Shown here: one piece after another, positions 37,201 to 45,935 of the stretch
How the letters are laid out: the number at the start of each line of letters is the position of its first letter
How positions within the stretch are numbered: position 1 is the stretch's first letter
Assembly: GCF_004115265.2 (NCBI RefSeq)
Contig: NC_046295.1
Coordinates: 71,753,008-71,817,007, forward strand
DNA: 64,000 bases
From: Rhinolophus ferrumequinum
Taxonomy: Eukaryota > Chordata > Mammalia > Chiroptera > Rhinolophidae
Direction of reading: 5' to 3'
Position numbers and translations under genes: made by a program
The notes under the pieces: generated by a model
What the model saw: only the letters and a program-made list of their open reading frames with translations
The model's database searches: none
What the model was told of the DNA's origin: nothing

Positions 37201-37581
37201 TGCTACTTGACATTGTGTAATTACACAGTACCTGTCTTGGCAGTTGAACTTTACTTCTTCTCACACATATGGGCCTACAAAAATTATGTTTATCTTTGAT
37301 CCCATTGGAAACAAAGGATTTTTATGCTGAAGGCTATATTCTGATGTATTTAGATATCATTGGAGATATTTGGGTATATTTGGATTGATATAGTTGGATG
37401 CTGATTTATTCAGGGGGTGAGCCTGTAACCTTTCTGACATAAACAGATCCTTACCAAACATCAGAATACAATATTCATTAATTTTTTAAAGTTACCTGAA
37501 TTGATATTCTCTTTGTAGGGCCCATACACACAATAAAAGCAATAACAATAGAATTGTTATTTTGTTGTATCTCATCCTTTA
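19957..37581 (-). CDS. GGTA1-like GT6 glycosyltransferase, complete 4-exon gene
   Basis: Retaining family-6 glycosyltransferase, expected to be a Golgi type II membrane protein adding an alpha-1,3-linked sugar to a glycan ending in galactose. Coding exons are 37496-37575 (ATG to donor), 33607-33660, 25795-25926 and 19957-20677. All junctions are phase 2 with AG/GT borders, giving 328 residues. Visible parts: short cytosolic tail, Leu-rich membrane anchor (about residues 6-20), short stem, SDWF motif (39-42), APVVW (56-60), DID metal site (176-178, the DxD motif), HAA donor triplet (231-233), WHDES with catalytic Glu268. The 92-residue DxD-to-Glu spacing equals that of bovine GGTA1. Two sequons sit at Asn45 and Asn49, another at Asn205. 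It differs from GGTA1 by His198 where GGTA1 has Gln247 and by a C-terminus about nine residues longer. Whole frame and conserved residues argue for function; the substrate is unknown. GLT6D1 is unlikely because DxD is kept. It may match one of the unnamed mammalian GT6 clades. Confidence 0.9.
20761..21018 (+). mobile_element. Rhin-1-type tRNA SINE in first intron from the 3' end
   Basis: GAGCGGCCAGATGGCTCAGT head, body and A-rich tail. 15-bp duplications TTACACCGTGGTTTA (20745-20759) and TTACACTGTAGTTTA (21019-21033). It lies 70 bp upstream of the acceptor of the GGTA1-like catalytic exon. Confidence 0.93.
21620..22030. mobile_element. L1 fragments, sense then antisense
   Basis: ATATATGCACCCCACGTTCA to TTACTCAGCCATAAAAAGAA is sense L1 3' text ending near 21790. 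TGTTTCCAAAATCTTTGCCT onward is antisense L1 text. Confidence 0.6.
22259..22306. repeat. (GA)n(GC)n microsatellite
   Basis: GA repeats ending in a short GCGCGCGC run. Confidence 0.95.
23172..24347 (+). mobile_element. Short LTR-retrovirus fossil, probable class II (beta-like)
   Basis: Two related LTRs, about 23172-23345 (partial) and 23984-24347, flank a short internal remnant. The right LTR begins TGTGGAGAGCAGG after a purine-rich tract (AAAAAGAGAAGGGGG), has TATAAAAA near 24196 and ends GCGGCA. 6-bp host duplications CTGTAG at 23166-23171 and 24348-24353 fit a class II element. Most of the internal region is gone, so it is broken. LTR divergence looks moderate, suggesting a bat-lineage insertion of tens of millions of years. 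The internal part holds a tandem repeat (separate entry). Confidence 0.75.
23417..23708. repeat. 101-bp tandem repeat, about 2.9 copies
   Basis: GGCTGGTTAGTCAATGACGG recurs at 23428, 23530 and 23631, with following text CTCAAGGAAGGAACAACCTA and GGGGCCATCTGGAGAAC shared. Copies are very similar, so the expansion is recent relative to the element. It lies within the ERV fossil's internal remnant. Confidence 0.92.
25203..25631 (-). mobile_element. Rhin-1-type tRNA SINE, extended form
   Basis: Tail, body, a first head near 25400-25450, extra body and a second head to 25631. Perfect 17-bp duplications CAATTTCATGGATTTCT at 25186-25202 and 25632-25648. Confidence 0.93.
25795..25926 (-). CDS. GGTA1-like gene, penultimate coding exon
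   Basis: 132-bp exon with a TTTATTACAG acceptor and an AAG|GTAGGTAAAG donor on the minus strand. It encodes 43 whole codons including [20 protein letters not shown] and [13 protein letters not shown]. This aligns without gaps to GGTA1 exon 8 after its KRPEVV start, which here reads ASMNAT. Two overlapping N-glycosylation sequons (NAS, NAT) lie at the exon start. An antisense L1 fragment ends immediately beside its donor side. Confidence 0.92.
25930..27360. other. Intron of the GGTA1-like gene, nothing recognised
   Basis: No exon was supported. 27050-27160 is a CT-rich low-complexity run. The remainder looks like ordinary intron. Confidence 0.45.
27360..31685 (+). mobile_element. Old L1, sense, ORF1 to 3' end
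   Basis: ORF1-like text (27520-27715, [20 protein letters not shown]) is followed by ORF2 reverse-transcriptase text (28322-28640, [20 protein letters not shown]) and RNase H/3' text up to AATAAAAAAATAG at 31672-31684. It is many times broken and 5'-truncated. A MaLR LTR interrupts it at 29629-30064. It occupies most of the intron between the 25795 and 33607 exons. Confidence 0.85.
29629..30064 (+). mobile_element. MaLR (MLT1-type) LTR fossil
   Basis: GTGTTCCCCCAAAATTCAAA, GCATTTTTGCAGATGTAATT, TAAATTTCTATTGTTTTAAA and CCCAGTTTGTGATAATTTG are MLT1-family LTR phrases in order. It is solitary, lies inside the L1, and is old (early mammalian). Confidence 0.82.
31985..32300 (+). mobile_element. 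MaLR LTR fossil
   Basis: ACACTGAAGCCCTAATCCCC, GGACACATGAGGACACAGCC and TTGATGTTGGACTTCCAAGC, then AAATAAATTTCTGTTGCTTA, are MaLR (MLT1/MST-like) LTR phrases. Solitary and old. Confidence 0.78.
32300..33606. other. Intron of the GGTA1-like gene, nothing recognised
   Basis: Short open frames near 32455-32934 show no family resemblance or splice logic. No repeat family is assigned with confidence. Confidence 0.4.
33607..33660 (-). CDS. GGTA1-like gene, stem exon with SDWF motif
   Basis: 54-bp exon between a TTTTTCTTGATAG acceptor and an AA|GTAAGA donor on the minus strand. It supplies one base to the split Arg27 codon, 17 full codons ([17 protein letters not shown]) and two bases of the next codon. 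The LKLSDWF core corresponds to ELRLWDWFNP of GGTA1 and EELRLSDWFHP of GLT6D1. Its phase fits the start-codon exon directly, so no intervening stem exons are needed. Confidence 0.85.
33661..36490. other. Intron between anchor and stem exons of the GGTA1-like gene
   Basis: Holds an L2 remnant (about 34720-35000, TTCTGCATGATCTGACCCTC) and a MIR (35085-35245). I searched for the two small stem exons of GGTA1 (SPEGSFLW and DWWFP type) and found none. Confidence 0.45.
35085..35245 (-). repeat. MIR
   Basis: TTATCCCCATTTTACTAGAT and GAGGAAACTAAGGCACAGAG are the reverse complement of the MIR core and tail. Confidence 0.85.
36490..36850 (+). mobile_element. MaLR LTR fossil
   Basis: GTGCCCCTCAAATTCATCTG, GGAGGTGATTAGGTCATGAG, CTTGATCTTGGACTTCCCAG and the closing CAGCCTGAACGGACCAAGGC are MLT1/MST LTR phrases. 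Solitary and old. Confidence 0.87.
37496..37581 (-). CDS. GGTA1-like gene, start-codon and membrane-anchor exon
   Basis: Read on the minus strand, a CCTTCCAG acceptor precedes TAAAGG and then ATG at 37575-37573. The exon encodes 26 residues plus two bases: MRYNKITI, seven leucines, then [11 protein letters not shown]. It ends AG|GTAAC. A basic residue before a hydrophobic stretch is the type II signal-anchor layout of GT6 enzymes. The six bases before ATG are the end of the 5' UTR. Further 5' noncoding exons, which GGTA1 has, were not located with confidence. Confidence 0.85.
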
Positions 37582-38519
37582 CTGGAAGGAAAAAGAAACA
37601 GATAAAAGATTAAATAAAGAACAATGTATACAGAGTAAGCTGTGTGGAATCTTGCCTCTCCATGACTTAAACTAGATGATTTAATTAATAGACTTTAGCT
37701 AGGATTTAAGGCATCTGTGATCTTTGGATGTTGCTTTAAATGAAAACAGAGTTGAGTCAGTGGAGAGACACTTTATCTGAGCTATCTGCCGCAATTTTTA
37801 GAACATTAGCTGGTCTAAGCTGGCCTTGATACAAGAGAGCTTATAAACTTTGTTCATCTTTTCCAAAATACAAAAGGCTTTTTCCTGTAGAAAAGTTACA
37901 TCACTTCCCCACCTAACTCTTTCAGGGTGGGGTGTCAGAGAAAAGCGGTAATTATTACAATACTTACTTGGACTCTAAAGACTTGTATAATTATAAAGGA
38001 ATGTATTCATTATTTGTAACTAAATAATATTATGAAGTTTATCATTCCAAGATAGGTGATAGAACTGTAACAGTATTTAATATAACAGTATTAAATATAT
38101 GCCCTTTCTAAAAAGTATTTAAATATAACATTGATTCAGAGCACTGACTGGAGGCTAAACTATAACTTTCAGATTATTTGTGCATTGACCTTGGAATTTT
38201 AGCCATCAAGTTTACAAAACTCCTTTGTGATATTTGATCTATGTGATAGGAAACTGTGTACAGAAAAGAAATTGGATGTGGCTTAATTTGGTTGAAATTA
38301 AGGACAAACTCTTACCTTTTGTTTTCCTAAGGTCATGTAGGAATTGTATACAGTTTCTTCCTTGAAGACTTAACATTTATGATACAGTGGTGTAGGAAGA
38401 CATGTGCAGAATCTTAAGACAGCAGACAGTTTTCAAGTATGAAATTCTGAGGCCTTTGAAAAATCATGAATCAGATAACCTACTGTTGGTCTTTGGCACT
38501 CTCTAGTTTATGTGTTTAT

Positions 38520-38645
38520 TTTTTCAGTCTTCTATGTGTGATGTCATCAGATTCTCTTTTGATGATGAAAGAACTAGATACTTGGAATCATAACAATTCT
38601 TATGCCTGTAACTTCTCTTTGCCATTACCAGGGGACTAGATTTTG
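38520..38645. other. Segment shared with 13540-13685, upstream of the GGTA1-like gene
   Basis: TGATGTCATCAGATTC, TTTTGATGATGAAAG and CATTACCAGGGGACTAGATTT align with the upstream flank of the GLT6D1-like gene. It sits about 1 kb before the anchor exon. Function unknown. Confidence 0.4.
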
Positions 38646-38699
38646 TCCCACTGTTTTAAAAAAAATGGGATTATTTAAGTTTCTTTCTTTTCTTGTGGA

Positions 38700-39247
38700 T
38701 TTTTAAAAAGCCTTCATAATACATTATTAATTGAAATATAATTTACATGAAGTAAAACACAGTTTAATTGTACACTTTATTGGGTTTGTTGCACATGTAC
38801 ACATGTATGTAAAAACCACTTTAAGACATAGAACATCTGCATGACCCAGTAACTTTTCTTGTGCCCCTTTGAGTCACCACTCTCCCCCACCCAGAAAACC
38901 AGTGTTCTGATTTCTATTACTATAGCTGAGTTATTCCTACTGTAGAAGTGCATATAAATAGAATTGTACAGCATGCACTCTTTACATTCGGCTTTCTTCA
39001 CTCCAAGGTTTTGCAACTCACCCATATTGTTCTGTGTATATCACACCACACAAAAAGTTAATTCAAAATGAGTAATAACTCTAAGCATAAAAGCAAACTC
39101 CACAGCCTTTAGAGAAGAAACATGGGAGAATAACTTTATAACTTGCAAGTAAAGGTCTCTGACACAGGTGAGAGGAAACAACAACTAAAAAGTGACAAAT
39201 TACACTTCATCAAAATAAGAAAACTCTGCTCATCAAAAGACACTGTT
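38700..39247 (-). mobile_element. Antisense L1 3' fragment
   Basis: AATTGAAATATAATTTACAT, TGAGTTATTCCTACTGTAGA and TACAGCATGCACTCTTTACA are old-L1 3' phrases; a sense ORF2-end phrase follows near 39070. Confidence 0.55.
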
Positions 39248-39264
39248 AAGAAAATGAATTAAGT

Positions 39265-39501
39265 GGGCAGCCGGATGACTCAGTTAGAACGAAAGCTCTC
39301 CACAACAAGGTTGCTGGTTCAATTCCCGTATGGGATGGTGGGCTGCGCTCCCTGCTACTAAGATTGAAAATGGCAACTGGACTTGGAGCTGAGCTGCGCT
39401 CTCCACAATTAGATTGCAGGACAATGACTTGGAGCTGATGGGCCCTAGAGAAACACACTGTTCTCCAATATTCCCCCCGCCCCAAATTTTTTTTAAAAAG
39501 A
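39265..39501 (+). mobile_element. Rhin-1-type tRNA SINE, short form
   Basis: GGGCAGCCGGATGACTCAGT head to A-rich tail, with perfect 17-bp duplications AAGAAAATGAATTAAGT at 39248-39264 and 39502-39518. Confidence 0.95.
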
Positions 39502-39639
39502 AAGAAAATGAATTAAGTCATTGCTATTCACTAATGGTTTACACTTCCCTGAAATAATATGTACTATACATGATCCATATGGAAATAAAATCCATATCAA
39601 CATTTGAAATTTTCTGTTGATTTCATTCTTCCTAGAAGA

Positions 39640-40620
39640 AAAAAGGGGGGTAGTGAAGGAGGATAATTAAATTAACACAGAATTAGAATGTTTTGGGTCA
39701 CAGCAGAGTAGGTTATACCAAACTTATGCTCCCATGGATGACAGTCATCAGCTCTGGATGAAATTAAAAGAAAAATAAAGTTAAAACTATTTGAAGGCAA
39801 AGGAGTATGGCTAAAAACAGGCTGATTCTTGAAAGGAGGAGAGTGTACTGGGTAAAATTCACATTTACACAGTTTTCCATTTGAGATTATCCCCTAATTC
39901 ACACAGAGGTTGGTGGGAGGAACTCACATAGAAAAACTTGAGGAGTCATAAGCTGGAGATGGTAGTTTTAGAGACTGAGAAATAATAGGGAAAATCCCAG
40001 CAAGAGGGAGACACAGCATGTGATACCCCCAAATCTGCATAGAAACTCTGACCCAAAACTTGGATGACAACTGAACTGTCCATGCATATGAAAGACTGCA
40101 GTTTCCCCAGAAAATAGAAACATCTGAAATGCTATAAAAATGGAGAAATTTCAGCTGATGCCCCCTGAAGGAGAAATGGTGTTTGGAATTTGAGTCCTGT
40201 ACAGTTAACTCTCTGTTCAAACAAAAAAAGCACTCTTCAGAGGAAAATAACAGAATCCAGAGTCTCTACAACATGTCATCCATAATGTCAGGTATACATT
40301 TTTAAAACGTTACTAGACATGCATGAAACAGCGTCATGTGAACCATAGTGAAGAGAAATGGACCCCCATATAACTCAGATGTTGGAAGTGGTAAACAAGG
40401 ACTTTAAAGCAGCTAATATAAAAATGTTTAACAATTTAATGGAAAACTTGGTCAAAATGAATGAACAAAGAAATGGAAGCTATTAAGAAATGGACATTTC
40501 AGAACTTTAGAAATACTATATTTGAAAAGAAAGTGTTAGTGGATGTGCTTATAAACAGATTGAATACTATAGAAGAAAAGGTCAGTGAAATGAAAGATAG
40601 AGTGATGTCAATCATTGTAT
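39640..40620 (+). mobile_element. L1 5' UTR/ORF1-region fragment, sense
   Basis: ACAACATGTCATCCATAATG, AGACATGCATGAAACAGCGT and AATTTAATGGAAAACTTGGT are old-L1 upstream and ORF1 phrases. Decayed. Confidence 0.55.
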
Positions 40621-42626
40621 GTGAAAAAGAGAAGAAATGAAAATCCATTTACTTTTAAAATAATCATCACCCGCATGCAGAAGTTTCTATACTCTGTCCT
40701 TGTGAGAGCCTCTCCACATTGGGGGACTTTTGGAGGAGGGAAAAAGAGGAAGAAACCAGGAAATGCAACACCCTTTGGTTGGACAAATAGCGTCGTGAGG
40801 CATGAACAGGCATAACAATATTAAGAAACCTATTTTAAAGCTCATCTACTTTCAGGAAGTGTTTGAGATGGGTTATGATTGAAAAGGTATAGTTACAATA
40901 AACATGGAGTCAACACAAGAATAAGAAAGCAAACAAAAGGAAGCAGAAACATTTATTTAGTCATTCAGGTAGATATTTTCACATGACCTTGTCATCCCAG
41001 CCACTCCTGAAGAATAAAGACTTTACCTTTATTTGCATTTACATGTAAAGCAATTACTGATGAGGGACTTATTTCTGTCATTTTGTTTTCTATGTATTTT
41101 ATAGCTTCTTTTGTCCATTATTTCCTGCATTATTTCTTTTTGTTTAGTTGATTTTTTGTAGTGAAATATTTAAAAATCTTTCTCATTTCCTTTGTGTATA
41201 TTCTATAGCTATTTTCTTTGTGGTAATCATGAGGATTATATTTAACATCTTGAATTATAACACTCAAATTAGAATTTATGCCGGCTTAACTTCAATAACA
41301 TATCAAAACTTTGCTCCTTTACAGCTCTGTCGCCACCCTTTATGGTTGTTGATGTCACAAAAATTACATCTTTATACATTGTGTGCCCCCAGATAATAAT
41401 TATTTTAAATGCCCTAACCTCTTAATTATATAAAGAAGAAATTTTGGAGTTATAAACCAAAGTTATAATAATACTAGCTTTTAGACTAGAAAAAAATTTT
41501 TTTAATGTATGTCTCTTAAATAATGTAGAAAACAAAAAGTGGAGTTATAAACCATTGTTATAATACTAGCTTTTATCATTATCCATGTATTTACTTATAT
41601 TTAGATTTTTATTTCTCCATATGGCTTTCAGTTACTATGTAATGTCCTTTCATTTCACCCTGCACATCCCTGTCCCTCCTGACATCCAAAGTTTCCAATG
41701 AGAAATCTGCCAGTGAGGATCCCTTGTGTGTGAAAAGCTACTTCTCTCTTGCTACTTTCAAGAGTCTCTCTTTGTCTTTATCTTTCTTTTTTAAAAGTTT
41801 GATTATAATGTGTCTCGGTGTGGGTCTCTTTGAGTTTATCATACTTGGAGTTCAGTGAGCTTCTTACATGTTTGTATTCATGTCTTTCATTAAACTTGGG
41901 AAGTTTTCAGGCATTATTTCTTCAAATATTCTCTCTCTCCTCTTATTCTGGGACTCCCTTAATGTATATGTTGCTCAGGTTAATGGTGTCCAATAGGTCT
42001 CTTATGCTCTCTTCACTTCTCTTCAATTTTTTTTCTGTTTTTCAGACTTGATATTTTCCACTGTATTATCTTCAAGTTCACTGATTCTTTCTTCTGCCTG
42101 CTCAAATCTTTATTTAAATCCCTCTAGTGAATTTTTCATTCCATAGTGTAATTTTCAGCTCCAGAATGCTTTTTGGTTTATTTTTAGTTTCCCTCACTCT
42201 TTATTGGGATTTCCATTTTGTTTATACATCATTTTATTGACTTTTTCCACATCATCCTATAGTTCTTGGAGCATGTTTGATAATTGTTTTAAAGTCTTTG
42301 TCTAGTATATCTGCCATCAGGTCATTTCCAAGAACAGTTTCTGTTTGTTTATTTATTTTTTCCTTTGAATGGGCCATACTTTACTGTTTTTTTGTATGCC
42401 TTGTGGCCTTTTTTGTTGAAAACTCTACATTTGAATCTAATACTATGATGACTCTGGAAATCAAATTATCTCCTTTCTCCAGGGTTTGCTGGGGGGTTTT
42501 TTGTTATTGTTTTTACTCTTTTGATTGTTGTAGGCTGTCTCTATGGCAAGGATCAGCCAAAGGTATAATTTAAGGTCTTCTGAGGTCTTTTCAGGGCCTT
42601 TCCCAAGGCATGCATGGTCACTTTCT

Positions 42627-42639
42627 TTTCCTTTGTTTC

Positions 42640-42709
<70 letters not shown>

Positions 42710-43200
42710 CCTTCCCTTCTTTCTTTCTTAACAAGCTCTGGCCAGTTTTATTAAAGAAAAATTTTGCATGGTTTACTTTTCATCAGTCTGTTCTGGCATG
42801 CTTCTAATGCTATCAGAATCCCCTGGATCAGTGACAGCCAGTGTGCATGCTCTGTAGTTATTTTCCACATGCTGTGCCCAGTTCAATATTATTGCCATAA
42901 TGGTGAGGAACACCATTCTTGGCCAACATGGTGCAGTTTTCTATTTCAGATTTCCTCAAGGCTAGGTAGTTGTCGGTGAGGACGACCAGTTTTGCTTTGC
43001 CCTGTCTGATCATTTTCAGAGTCTGCTTGTACCCCAGCACATACTTAACACTGTTCATAAGTTGGAGCCTAGAGTTTATCTATTCCAGCTACATCTTTGT
43101 CTTCTTTGCAGCCACCATCTTCCTGCCTTAGGTGTGGGACAGCTCCCAGTAAAGTGCAGTCGCCAAGATGGCCAGGGAGCGAGAAAAAAAGGAATTTCCT
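42627..43200 (-). pseudogene. RPL30: RPL30 processed pseudogene
   Basis: Minus-strand retrocopy of ribosomal protein L30 mRNA. It has the 5' UTR start (CTCGCTCCCTGGCCATCTTGG), an ATGGTGGCTGCAAAGAAGAC start region, coding remnants such as [20 protein letters not shown] and [11 protein letters not shown], and the 3' UTR with TTTAATAAAACTGG near 42750. It has no introns. Substitutions and a disrupted frame show it is dead. The A-tail end has become a (GA)n tract (CT on plus). 15-bp target duplications, GCATGGTCACTTTCT at 42612-42626 and GCGTGGTCACTTTCT at 43201-43215, differ by one base and fix the insertion limits. It lies inside an antisense L1. Confidence 0.93.
42645..42694. repeat. (TC)n microsatellite at retrocopy tail
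   Basis: About 25 TC units at the 3' end of the RPL30 retrocopy (minus-strand GA), probably grown from its A-rich tail. Confidence 0.95.
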
Positions 43201-43754
43201 GCGTGGTCACTTTCTAATTTCCCCCACATATGTAGTTGTTTTTGAATGTATTAGTGTTTAATATTTGGTCCCAAAGGGGTTAAAGAGATAAATGAAGGGA
43301 GAGAAAAAGGGTGCTAGTCCTTTAACTACCCTGGAAGTCACTTCAACTGGAGGGGAAGGTGCTTGCAACAATGAGGGTAGGTGCAACAACAATGGTTGCC
43401 TGCTCTTTGTCTGCACCTTGGTGATCAGAAGCAGCAACTAGCAATCAGAGCATAGATTCCTAATATGTGGAGGACAGGGTCCTTTTGGCCCATCCTGGCT
43501 TCCACAAGCTACATGCAAGCTGCTCCAGGAACACTTGTACAGCTGCCTGCCAGATGGATGAAAGTGGGCAATGGGTAGCTGCTACTGTTTTAAGAGCTGA
43601 AGTTGACTGAAATTAACCTTAATTTTCCATCCAAGCCTTCAATAGACTCCAGAGTTCCAAAATAGTCACATCAGCCAGATTCTGCCAGTACACTTATTGT
43701 CTAGGTATAGAGACAGAGTCCCAGGGCTTCCTGCTCCATCATATTCCCAGAATC

Positions 43755-43892
43755 CTCTTTACCTGGGAAGGTTTTTAAAATCTTAATGCCCACCTCATTC
43801 CAACTGAATTAGAATCTCTGGGGTCAGAACAAGGCATCAATACTAGTCCTTCAGGTAATTCCAGGGTACGGCCAAATTTGAGAACCAGTGTT
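43755..43892 (-). repeat. MER5A-type hAT-Charlie element
   Basis: On the minus strand, CACTGGTTCTCAAATTTGGC, then TTACCTGAAGGACTAG and CAGAGATTCTAATTCAGTTG, the MER5A consensus order. Confidence 0.85.
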
Positions 43893-43899
43893 TTATGCC

Positions 43900-45660
43900 T
43901 CCTACAACTAAGAGAAAGGCATAACTCCTGTGGGCTACTGTGGATTTTGGAGACAGTATCCCACATACCAGGGTATCCAGCTGCCTCCCATTTGCCTGAT
44001 AACTGTAAAAGCAGTGAGTTTCCAGGGGGACCCCGGACAAGAGAAAGCTCACCAGCTGGTACAGGTTGCAAGCAAGTTGCCCTGCCACTGGATCTCTTAT
44101 GATCAATTATATCTTACATAGTTCAAAGGGTCTGAATTAGACTGCAGTGATGGATGAAGACTGTGGCTAGCCTTGACAGAAAACTTACAGCACAGGCCCA
44201 CTGAATTCCAGAGCAAGGAAATGCCCTTTGAGCAGATAACGTCATTTCCTTTCAAAAGGAGTTATAATTTTTTCCCTCTTCCTCCCTTGTCTCTTCCTAT
44301 TGACTCTATAGTTTGGGTGTGAGCTAAATTTATTATTTATTTCACAGATTGCAGAACCAAAGGAGAAATGGTTGTTAACTGGAGATAGTACACTCTGAGA
44401 AGCCTGTCCCTCTGGCATTATCTGTGGATTCTATGTTTTGCTATTAGGAGAGAGGCCTATGTGAGAGTAGTGCATAATATTTTTGGATTATGGTAGCAGG
44501 ACATATTTTAGATGTATGAGAAGAAATGCTTGACAGCCAGACAGCTCTAAGTGGAATGTGGTAGGTACTTTTAGAGGCGTCTACTCAGCTCACAACAATA
44601 GACCAAGAACGACCCCATGGGAAATCCACCCTCCAGTAAACCTTCCCCAAGGCACAGCTGCTAGAAGCATGAATGGATGTTGTGCCATTTGGGTTTTCTT
44701 TTCTAGGATTTTGGGTTTTGAATGAAGAAACTCTAAGTCTGGAGTTAGAGCTGCGTCATATTGGCCGACCTCTAGGGGAAGTTCACAATTTTCTACTGTT
44801 GAAGCCCTGTGAAGCCATGTCTCTTGCTCATGGCCTGGGTGTAGTGATATGCTGGTAAATTTTTACACAACCAACTCCTAAAAAAGAGAAAATGGATGGG
44901 AAGGGAAGAGAAGGGTGAGAGGAGGGAGGGGAGGGGAAAGGCAGGGCAAAGCAAGGTAGGGCCAGGCAAGGGAGACCTGATTTCTAGTGTTTGCTGATCC
45001 CCATGGTATAAATTCTCCCACCATGGCGGATACCAAGCTTCCACAGCGAAGTCACTGATCAGGGAGTTGGGCAGTATTGCGTACAACAGGCTCCCAAGCA
45101 GGAATGAACCAGCTTCAGATACCGCTGTCTGGTTGTCAACTCCATCTTGTATTCAGCAGAACCCTCCAGTAACCTCCCAATAATCTCTTTGGGGTTTAGA
45201 CAGCTCAAGGGGGATGTATGTTCCTTGCCACCAAAATATATTTAACTAAAACACTTAGCTAGCATGACGGCCTTTTATTTTGAACAATTTATCAGTTCAC
45301 TGAATGTGTGTTCTAACTTTGGCTGATTTTTCATAGCCCCATAAAGATCTGTAGCTATTTTCATTTATATGCAAAATTTATATCTATTTCTACAAATGGG
45401 CAGTCTTCACCAGGTCCAGGAAAGAATGTGTTTGTTGTTGTTGTTGTTGTTTTAATCACTGCAGTTGCTTAAAATGTGATCTTTGGGAATTCCTGCTCTC
45501 TAGGGTCCAGTATAGGGAACTACTCTACGCTTTTGTCTTAGCTGTAAATGTTATAAGGGATATGAAGAGGTGAGTTACTACCTTCTGACGTCATCAGGAA
45601 CTATTCCTAGGCTATAGACAGATGGGTATTATGCATTGTTTCTTAAGGAAGTCCAAGGGA
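43900..45660. other. Intergenic sequence, nothing recognised
   Basis: No gene found between GGTA1 and the upstream end of the GGTA1-like gene. 44890-44975 is a purine-rich GGGAA low-complexity run, and a (TTG)n tract lies at 45430-45452. Confidence 0.4.
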
Positions 45661-45664
45661 ATTG

Positions 45665-45935
45665 TACACCAGCATTTCTCAACCTCATCACTTTGAGCCA
45701 GATAATTTTGTGTCATGGGGCCCTCCTGTGCATTTTAGGATGTTTAGCAGCATCCCTGGCCTCTACCCACTAGATGTGAGCATCAGCCCACCCCCACCAC
45801 TACCAACTTGTGACAAGCAACATTATCTTCAGACATCACCAAATATCCCTGGGGTCGGGGTGAGGGCTGGGGAATGGAGGCAGTGGTGCAAAAGCATCCT
45901 GATTGAGAAGGACGGCTCAACACTGACGAAGCACA
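45665..45935 (+). repeat. MER20-type hAT-Charlie element
   Basis: CAGCATTTCTCAACCTCATC, GGATGTTTAGCAGCATCCCT, GGCCTCTACCCACTAGATG and GCATCCTGATTGAGAA follow the MER20 order. Confidence 0.87.

Larger units (their letters stand above)
41040..43700 (-). mobile_element. Antisense old L1, interrupted by the RPL30 retrocopy
   Basis: CAGGCATTATTTCTTCAAAT, GGGACTCCCTTAATGTATAT and TCACTGATTCTTTCTTCTGC are reverse ORF1-region L1 phrases. Text resumes after 43215, with uncertain limits to about 43700. Confidence 0.65.

Noticed and set aside
33661-37495. Extra stem exons for the middle gene
   Set aside because: No WWFP-type or LWIY-type coding stretch with splice sites was found, and none is needed for phase.
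19957-37581. Middle gene as a processed or dead pseudogene
   Set aside because: It has introns, four open exons, canonical splice borders and all catalytic residues.
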